Shown one piece after another: positions 57,355 to 64,000 of a DNA stretch of 64,000 nt; position 1 is the first letter of the stretch, and each line of letters opens with the position of its first letter. The notes below the pieces were generated by a model, which made no database searches, was not told the origin of the DNA, and saw only the letters and a list, made by a program, of their open reading frames with translations. Source of the DNA: Perkinsus marinus ATCC 50983 (taxonomy: Eukaryota > Perkinsozoa > Perkinsida > Perkinsidae); contig NW_003215247.1 in assembly GCF_000006405.1 (NCBI RefSeq), forward strand, positions 70,905 through 134,904, written 5' to 3'. The position numbers and the translations under genes were made by a program.

Positions 57355-57982
57355 ATGCGGGAAGTTGTTGTAGTGCCTCCGCCTCCACCTCCTCTGTTGC
57401 TCTTCGTGGTCAACGTCAAGACGGCTGCTACAGTGTGGGTCGAAATTAGCCAGAATGACAAGGTCTCGATGTTGAAAAAATACACCTTGAAAAAGACAGG
57501 TAGGTGGTTCGGCTGAGTATGTGGTGGTTTACAGTGGAGTTTCACTCGGTAGACGTGAAGTGGTGTAATACTCCATGCAAACTATAAGACGTATATACCT
57601 CTGGGACCGATAACACCACTGTTTTCCGCCAAGTGAAATGTGAAATATGTTTTCCACTAGTGTTTTTCCATATCGCGGATGAAATTCTAGTGCTGTTAGG
57701 CATACCAGTAGAGGAACAAATATTATTACATTCAGGAGAAGAGCTGAAGGATGAGTAAGTTGATCATGTCCATGGTTGGTCTCTTGATGTACGTCAGGTA
57801 CGTGCTGAAGGACTGTGGGGCGCTGCGAGATAGAAATGTTGTCCATTTGGTTGATCGACGCGATGCGCCAGGTAAGGGATGGACTTGCTTAGGAGGGATG
57901 GTCTAGTGAGTTTTGATGTACAGGTGAGATGACAGTGGAGGATGCCTCGAAGGAGGAGGCGGCAATCCACGGTGTCAATTAA
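57355..57982 (+). CDS. Ubiquitin-like domain protein
   Basis: Four exons. Exon 1 starts at 57355 (MREVVVVPPPPPPLLLFVVN) and runs through VWVEISQNDKVSMLKKYTLK to 57499. After a 200-nt intron come GIPVEEQILLHSGEELKDE, then YVLKDCGALRDRNVVHLVDR and a tail GEMTVEDASKEEAAIHGVN to TAA at 57980-57982. The order strand - helix - GIP(P)xxQ - LxxxGxxL - L-D-------VHLV matches ubiquitin (GIPPDQQRLIFAGKQLEDG ... STLHLVLR). There is no C-terminal Gly-Gly at the end of the fold, so it is unlikely to be conjugated; it is probably an adaptor-type ubiquitin-like protein. The proline run before the domain could instead be 5' intron sequence. Confidence 0.65.
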
Positions 57983-58048
57983 CATGCTGTCTTCGGTGCT
58001 ACTGCCTTGAGTTAGCGGGATACAGCATTGACAGTGTTCACTCCTAAT

Positions 58049-60544
58049 ATGCGAGAGGTCATCACGTGTCATCTCGGCCAGGCGGGATGTTCTGTCGGCC
58101 AGAAGGTATGGGAGCTCTTCTGTATAGAGCACGGCATCGAGCCTGATGGTAGGCAGTGTGCAGTAGTCTATCAAAAGGGTCATTTCCTTGGTTCTACACT
58201 GTATAGTCTTTGAGGGTCCTTCATCCGTGATTGATGGTTGTTTGCAGTACTGACGAAAATGATGTGGATGGTCAGGCACGATGCCGAGCGATGAATCTGT
58301 CGGGTCTATGGAGGATCCTTTTAATACGTTCTTCCATGAGACTCCATCAGGACAGCACGTTCCTCGCACGTTGTTTATGGATACTGATCCGAGTGATATA
58401 ACGTCGTCGGGTGGGGTTGAACCTGGGACCTTTGGATTGCTAGGTACGAAACACGAGATCCTCGGACCTCGCTGTAAGTGGCGTAACCTGTACAATCCCG
58501 AACAAGTGATGGGGTACAAGCAGGATTGCCGCAGTAACTTCTTTGAGGGTCGGACACAGGCCATCGAGTGATAACTAGGGTATTGGAGGAATACAGGAAA
58601 TCGTGGTTGATAGCTCGTCGTGAAAATATAGAGCGAAGTTGTTCGAAGTTGGTCGATACGCGTGGGCATCGGACATCGGCCGACATTATGGTTGATCGGA
58701 GGAGGGCTTGTTGCAGGTATCACATAGTGGATGAGATGATGGACAGATTGAGGAAGGAAGCCGATAAGTGCTCTAATCTAGCAGGATTCTTTGTGGGTGT
58801 TCGTCCTGATCGGGACTCGGCAGATCTTGAGTCCTCAGACGTTCCGTTCCTTCGGTGGAGGGACAGGTTCGGGCATTGGCTGTGAGCTGTTGGAGGCACT
58901 GAGAGAACAGTTTGAGAAGAAGGTAGACTAGTGATTCGATAGGTCCCGGGTTCGATCCCGGCTAAGGTTATATTTTGCATTGGCAATAAGAGGAAGGAAT
59001 GGTTTGCTCTCGTTTGCTGTTGCGACCTTCCCTGATGGCATTTGTATGTAGGTTATCCTGGAGCCCGTACTATATCCTAGTGCGGAGTACAGCAGTTCAG
59101 CAGTTGAACCGTAGTGTTGGTAGTGCCTGGATTATGCGGTATCTCGATTCTTGGAAAAGGTACAATTGCCTCTTCGCTACTGCTTACAGTAAGGCTGTGT
59201 GTGACCTCTCTCTCATGCTTGACAACCAAGCAGCCTATAAGCTGTGTCGTGATCAGCTCGCTGTTAAAAATCCGGTAGTCGTCCCTGGTGGGTCGCCGTT
59301 GCAGGGCATGCTGGTCAGACCTTCTACCATCTCAATCGACTTATTTCCCAAGTTGTATCGGCCTGTACTACCTCCCTACGTTTCGAGTCTATGATCAATG
59401 CCAGCCTCCTTGAGATCATTCATAACATTGTAGGCGCACTAGGGGTTCACTACCGTTCTTGAATAGCGTCGTAGTAGGTACCCACGCCAGTGTATAGGTA
59501 TCCAATTGTAGCACTGTCGCCAGTACGCCATGCCTCTCGGCATAAGTAGTGACATGAATCTGGATGGTCGTCAGCTGTATGGTGCTTTAGGCATGAGTCC
59601 TTCTCCACTAAGGATATTGTTATTGATCTGTTCGAACCGAGGAGTTTCCTATGCGATGTCGGGCCGACATTGAGGCTGAATCGCTATTTGAGTGTATGTG
59701 TATTACTAAGGTGGGAAAGGTCCTTGGTTCGATCCCTGGCCACTGCATTTTAAGAGGTACTGATCCTCGCCATGATGGAAGGTCGGGTAGTGTTGGACCG
59801 CCAATGCAAGCGGTAGCCCCATCGACGAGGTCCTGCCTTCTCCCTCCTCCCTCAGGTCGACGCCCTGCAAGCGATCAATACTCTGTGTAACCCGAAAGCA
59901 AGCTATCGTACGGCGCTGCGCTTCTTGCCTTGGATTGGTAAGTACTCACTTTCAATAGGAAGCTGCGAATCTGTTTTGGGCTGATAGTCTCGTCTTTCCT
60001 TGCCGAGTATAATAGCTCGTAGACTTGGAGGCAGCGATCTTGATCATCTCTATTCCTGGTGCCAATGTTGTTAGAGTCCGGCTTCAAAGTGGGAGTCGTC
60101 GGTGTGCCTCCCAGCATACCTCTTACTGGTAATGGAGAGCCATTCATGGCACGTTGCGATCGGCAAGGGTGTGTTCTGGCTAATACCACAGCTGTCAGAA
60201 CGATGTTCTTGAGGCAGTATAAGAAGTTCCTACAGGTAGGGGGATATACTATGGCGTACTCTTAGTAGTAAGGCTAGCGGCGGGCCTTGGCCTGATATGC
60301 CTTGGATGCTCCTTGTTGCAGTTATTCTACCATAAGTCGTACGTATGGCAGTTCGTAGACGCCAACGGTGAGATGGATATGTTCTATGAAGCGAAGGAGA
60401 TTGTTAGGACTGTAAGGCAGTGATCATTCTATACCACTCCATTTGCAAATTCCGTTGAGACAGATCATAGATGATCACGAGGCTCTCCTCCAGCAGTGCA
60501 TGGCGAAAGAGAGCGAAACCAACGTGGTAGGTGAGCTCCAGTAG
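58049..60544 (+). CDS. Highly divergent alpha-tubulin
   Basis: Starts [20 protein letters not shown] with [14 protein letters not shown], an alpha-type N-terminus. Later exons give [77 protein letters not shown], the GTP-binding loop [133 protein letters not shown] and [20 protein letters not shown], ending near ELQ with TAG at 60542-60544. Nearly every alpha-tubulin block is present in order, so it looks expressed, but identity is far below that of ordinary alpha-tubulins. The acetylated Lys40 position is Glu and no C-terminal Tyr is seen. At least three introns carry tRNA-like B-boxes. Confidence 0.8.
58411..58478 (-). repeat. Alpha-tubulin intron with antisense tRNA-like T-arm
   Basis: Between DPSDI(TSS) and WRNLYNPEQ; the donor is near 58411-58416 and the acceptor ends at 58478. 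The minus strand reads GGTCCCAGGTTCAACCCCAC, a B-box in a T-arm context. Confidence 0.6.
58923..58990 (+). repeat. Alpha-tubulin intron with sense tRNA-like T-arm
   Basis: Follows the exon ending in [10 protein letters not shown]. Contains GGTCCCGGGTTCGATCCCGG with B-box GGTTCGATCCC at 58949-58959. The acceptor is at 58965 or 58990. Confidence 0.65.
59711..59754 (+). repeat. 44-nt alpha-tubulin intron with sense tRNA-like T-arm
   Basis: Joins YLSVCVLL(R) to GTDPRHDGR in phase. Contains GGTCCTTGGTTCGATCCCTG with B-box GGTTCGATCCC at 59726-59736. Confidence 0.7.
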
Positions 60545-60798
60545 TGTAATGAGATGCTGGGTCCAGTTGGAGTTGGTCGGCTCGACAGCACATTCTCATG
60601 ATGCCAATGCCACCGACAACCACCCACCTTTTACTGATGAGGAAAATGACCAGAGGGTCGCTCAGCAGGGATGATCAGCATCATTGCATCATGTCTGTGC
60701 TAATCTCATGTTATTTCTTCATGTACTGTTGTGGAGTTTAGTGGTGGGGAGGGGGTAGGTATGATGGCAGTAGACACAGCCGTAACACTGTCCTATAC
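60545..60798. other. Intergenic between alpha-tubulin and SR protein
   Basis: Short spacer with no gene; it probably contains the SR-gene promoter. Confidence 0.5.
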
Positions 60799-61899
60799 AT
60801 GTCATCTGCCAGCCGTAGTCGATCCTATTCGAAGCGCTCTGATGGAAGTGAGCGTAGTCGCTCGAGAACTCCAATTAAGGAGGGAGAGGAGGAAACCCCT
60901 AAGCGTGACGCTAGCGAGGAGAAGGTGCTGAGCCCTAAGGAGAAGAGTCCTGTGAGGGAGCGTAGTGAATCTGAAGACCGCAAGAGTGATAGTGAGGCCT
61001 CGGTACGATCGAGCAGAAGGGGGGATAGTAGAGGTCGAGGAGAGAAGAAGAGCTGCAGTAGAAGTCCTCACAGTCGTAGACGTGGGACGAGTCCGGATAG
61101 AGAATCGAGGTCTCGCAGTGAGGGCGGTCGAGGTAAGCTCTTGTTGACTGCTGCGCCATGGAATTCCGGTCTATCCAGCAGGTCGTTCGGAGTCCGATTC
61201 TCGTCATCGTGGGCCGAGCAGGAGAGAGCGCAGTCGTTCCCGTACCCCTGGTGGTCGCGGTGGGGCTCGTGAAGGCTCCTGCAGTTTGCTTGTTAGGAAT
61301 CTGGTCAGTAACTGGTAGCCTCGTTAGCATAGGGTGAGTATTTGCCTTTAGCCCGATGAAGTGAATCCTATGAGACTCCGCGATGCATTTGAGCGCTTTG
61401 GGTATGTGCGGGATGTGTACATCCCTTTGGACTACTACAGCAAGAGGCCTCGAGGCTTCGGCTTTGTTGAGTTCGACGATCCTAGGGATGCTGATGAGGC
61501 CAGGGACGCTATGGATGGTCAACGACTTGGCAGCAACTATGTTGGTAATAGGGCGAGGTGACTTTCAATGGGCTCTGGACTCTGTGGTGAGCAGAGGTGG
61601 AAGTTGCCAAGCAGAGACGGAAGTCCCCTAGGACTATGCGAAGACTGGATGATGAATATAGAGGGGGAAGGTCTTCAAGAGGAGGGTATGGTGGTGGCTA
61701 CAGGTGAGGCGGGCTCAGCTTCCCTATGCTCTTGTATTGGTTGTTTCAGAGGCGGTCGTGAATACTATTCCGAGGGCAGAAGTCGTCGCCGTTCCCCCTC
61801 CTATGGCAGGTGAGTTGAAGGAACTTCTTCTATGGTCCGAAGGCCGGCTCGATGACTACCTCTCCCTTCAGACGTTCTCGTTCTCGTGATCGTTATTAA
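60799..61899 (+). CDS. SR-type splicing factor with one RRM (SRSF10/SCL-like)
   Basis: Exon 1 (from ATG 60799) is an RS-rich N-terminus (MSSASRSRSYSKRSDGSERS ... SPDRESRSRSEGGR). Exon 2 continues with PSRRERSRSRTPGGRGG and the first RRM strand GSCSLLVRNL (RNP2). After a 48-nt intron, exon 3 gives MRLRDAFERFGYVRDVYIPL, DYYSKRPRGFGFVEFDD (RNP1) and ADEARDAMDGQRLGSN. Further exons give VEVAKQRRKSPRTMRRLDDE with GGRSSRGGYGGGYR, REYYSEGRSRRRSPSYG and a last tiny exon RSRSRDRY with TAA at 61897-61899. The DYYS-PRGF(A/G)FVEF signature is that of the SC35-like / SRSF10 group, which act in pre-mRNA splicing in the nucleus; an N-terminal RS region is also known in SCL proteins. Confidence 0.85.
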
Positions 61900-62558
61900 A
61901 TCACTATCGCTAGGAGTGACACCACAGCAGTGTCAGGTTTACTAAGGAAATAACATCGAAGATACGTACTCACTCGGAACATTTAGAGGCCTTGGGTTTT
62001 GTTCAATTCAAGGGGGGGGGAGTGGATGGTGGTGTTGGAAGTAGTTATTGGAGTATGCTCTTGGCGCCTACGAGCCTACTGCGACCCACGGCATGGTTGA
62101 CGTCGCTGGGTTGGGGAGGAGTCCTCAGCCCGATGCTTGGGCAGACTAGGTGAGTCCACATTGAGGGGACTGTTGTAGTGAGGACCAAGGTGGAAGCATA
62201 TACATATGGTCAACTACATTTCTCGATGACAGTATGGAAATTTTTAGAGGCCCTTGTTTGTTTCTGAACACTTCCGCTCTAGTTCCTATAGTAATTGCTG
62301 TGATAAGATAGGAAGCTCATGACCATAACTGAGGAAAGCGAATATATATTCCAACACCGGTGACGACCACTTAGGCGGGTCTGCAGGGATAGTTTGGGGC
62401 GCATCTGTTTGTGGTGTCGATTGGTGGCTCTTTAGAGGTATGAAGGTTCGAGTTAGACAACGAAGATCCCACAAGGGTCGCTTGCTCCAACATCATCAAA
62501 CGCACTATGTTCCCAAGTAGGGGTGGGAGGGGTTTGCTGTGCCCTTAGCTCAAGTGTG
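61900..62558. other. No firm gene
   Basis: A segment near 62055-62150 (EYALGAYEPTATHGMVDVAG) is weakly coding-like. A G10 run lies at about 62011-62020. Nothing else is supported. Confidence 0.35.
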
Positions 62559-62810
62559 ATGATGTTACACTCTGCCTTGTCTCGTACCGTTGCTATCAGG
62601 CCCATATCGTACATGGCCATACCGAAGAGTGTGATGGCCAGTGGCTACATTAGGAGGATGTTCAGAGCAGGTGGGTGGTATGAAGGGGCATGGGGGCAAG
62701 GAGGGCATCTTTGTTCTATTGTGGCAGGAACGAATGAGTCGAGAGAGCTCATCAAACAAATTGAATGGACGAAGTATCTTTGTGGCGTTAGAGGTTAGTG
62801 GTGGCGGTGG
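62559..62810 (+). CDS. Possible small mitochondrial-type protein, uncertain
   Basis: ATG-ATG at 62559 opens MMLHSALSRTVAIRPISYMA and VMASGYIRRMFRA, an amphipathic, acid-free N-terminus like a mitochondrial presequence. It is followed by a possible donor (gcag/gtgggt) and a second exon-like stretch ELIKQIEWTKYLCG. No family is recognised. Confidence 0.3.
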
Positions 62811-62899
62811 TCTGGGAGGCAGGTTCGGAAGCTCCCATGGTTTAGGAGTGAGATGGCATCCGAGTGGGTCTTGGAGAGTTCAGTTCAAGAGGCGGTGCT

Positions 62900-63217
62900 A
62901 TGAGCACAACTACTTCGTCAATTGCAGCTGCTATTTCAGAGTCGGTCAGTGGGGGTTCGACAGGTGAGTAGCTTAAGGAGTGGTATGGATTTTCTGGAGA
63001 TGTCCTGTCCAGAGCTAAGGAGATGGCCATAGGATACCGTCGGCGACTTGAATACGAGTGGGCGGAGGTACAGGAGGCATGGAAGGTGATCGATCATGAG
63101 AGGGAAACTGCTCGGTTGAAGAAGCGAGAGGCGCGGCGTGTGGCGGAGTTGGAGGCTCAGGAGCTGATGGACCACGACGGTGATGCTGATGGGCTCCTTA
63201 TTGGTGGTGAGGAGTGA
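62900..63217 (+). CDS. Small coiled-coil protein, unknown
   Basis: ATG at 62900 encodes MSTTTSSIAAAISESVSGGS. A 36-nt GT-AG intron (gtgagt...ctggag) leads in frame to DVLSRAKEMAIGYRRRLEYE, then WAEVQEAWKVIDHERETARL and KKREARRVAELEAQELMDHD, ending GLLIGGEE with TGA at 63215-63217 (about 93 aa). The middle is strongly helical and charged, probably coiled coil. No family is assigned. Confidence 0.55.
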
Positions 63218-63516
63218 TCACAAGTTTCTGTTGCATGTACTCTTACTCGATTGGTTTCTGTACGGTAGATGGGGACTTGGTGTTGGTAATTGGGAAGAGT
63301 AGTAGTAGTAGTTTCTTAAGGAGCAGTAGTTACTCGCATGCATCTACCCCATTGGTAAATGCTTTCCCTGCGTGTCATCAGTTCTGATGGTCGTCAGGGG
63401 ATCGATCACACCTTATGGGCGCTGTGCTCAATGATAACCTTTTGATGTAGCGTCTGCTCGTCTGTTATAGAGAGTGTGCTTGTTGTCATAGGGAAGTAGT
63501 GTAGGATGATTTGGGT
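63218..63516. other. Intergenic
   Basis: No gene is seen; it contains a short AGT trinucleotide run at about 63299-63312. Confidence 0.45.
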
Positions 63517-63834
63517 ATGGTTTTGTTCCCTTCCTTCCACCTACACCATGCCCCAGCCCTGCCCGTCGACCCTATGGGGATCTTCATGAAGATGTTCCAC
63601 AGAGTTCAAGAGGTCGGCTACAGGAACGGGGAGATTCTCCAGAGGGCGGCGTTAGAGGCAGAAGGGAAGGATGAGGCCTATGAGAAGTGGGCCAACGAGA
63701 TGGCGAGTCATGGCATGGTAAAAGCTCACTATTGCTCAGCCGTGATGATCGTGGATGTGGTATTCATTACCTCTATACGTTCGCGGAAGTTTGAGCGTTC
63801 TGTGATTGCCTTTCTCTACTCTGTCTTGGAATAA
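63517..63834 (+). CDS. Small hypothetical protein
   Basis: A frame of about 105 codons with FMKMFHRVQEVGYRNGEILQ, ALEAEGKDEAYEKWANEMAS and a hydrophobic segment YCSAVMIVDVVFITSI, ending TAA at 63832-63834. Helical then possibly membrane-associated. The upstream start is uncertain and no family is recognised. The sequence after it to the window end shows nothing supported. Confidence 0.4.
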   Translation: MVLFPSFHLHHAPALPVDPMGIFMKMFHRVQEVGYRNGEILQRAALEAEGKDEAYEKWANEMASHGMVKAHYCSAVMIVDVVFITSIRSRKFERSVIAFLYSVLE

Positions 63835-64000
63835 GGCCAGAACGTTAGCGTCAAATGAGGGGTATATATTCTTCATTAGTCGTAAAGACAACATACTCTG
63901 TGTCATAAACTATGGCGCGATAACTGTTGTTGACTCGTTAGGATCCCTCGGCGTGGCAGAAGGTTCCCCCACCACCACCTCGTAGATGCACTCCCAATTA

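Noticed and set aside
57794-58723. 309-codon open frame on the minus strand
   Set aside because: It lies opposite well-supported ubiquitin-like and alpha-tubulin exons, has no motif and reads through their introns; it is a shadow frame.
60935-61522. 195-codon minus frame
   Set aside because: Antisense of the RS-rich and RRM exons of the SR protein; open only because of the biased codons of the RS region.

Overview
The window is nuclear DNA of a unicellular eukaryote. Almost every gene is split by very short GT-AG introns (about 24-90 nt), genes sit 100-700 bp apart on both strands, and all three stop codons end apparent genes. A basal-body protein (FOR20), atlastin, an SPX-type phosphate transporter and an alpha-tubulin point to a flagellated protist. 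Gene density, intron style and base composition remind me of a perkinsid-like alveolate, but that is inference: no marker in the window proves it.

Layout. 1-0.86 kb: the first two exons of a secreted GH95-like hydrolase (minus strand, runs off the left edge). 0.86-4 kb: mostly gene-poor, with palindromes, a coding-like fragment, a 21-bp repeat and a tRNA-like repeat. 4.03-6.10 kb: an intact type I phosphodiesterase. 4.4-14.9 kb: a large imperfect inverted duplication of a decayed transporter-like gene; the left copy is split around the phosphodiesterase exons and the right copy is continuous. Between the arms lie a foldback repeat, minisatellites and one hypothetical gene. 14.9-18.9 kb: gene-poor, rich in GAATCA-type satellite and tandem tRNA-like repeats.

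18.9-27.9 kb (plus strand): nodulin-like MFS transporter, FOR20/CEP20 and separase. 28.7-36.4 kb (minus): three tandem paralogues of an unrecognised secreted family plus one orphan fragment; this is the best candidate here for an undescribed gene family. 36.9-48.5 kb (minus): Hrq1/MrfA-type helicase, protein prenyltransferase beta subunit, TPR protein and SPX-DASS phosphate transporter, head to tail. 49.6-63.8 kb (plus): atlastin, a single-exon gene with an RRM-like end, a 100-N assembly gap, a ubiquitin-like protein, a very divergent alpha-tubulin, an SR splicing factor and small coiled-coil or unknown genes.

The most unusual pattern is that several introns (in the TPR, atlastin and alpha-tubulin genes) are made largely of tRNA-like sequence with a clear Pol III B-box. 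One also has an A-box-like sequence and a T-run terminator. This suggests that tRNA-derived SINEs have become, or created, introns here. Gene models below were spliced by eye from reading frame, GT/AG sites and protein-family similarity; no alignment or expression data were available.
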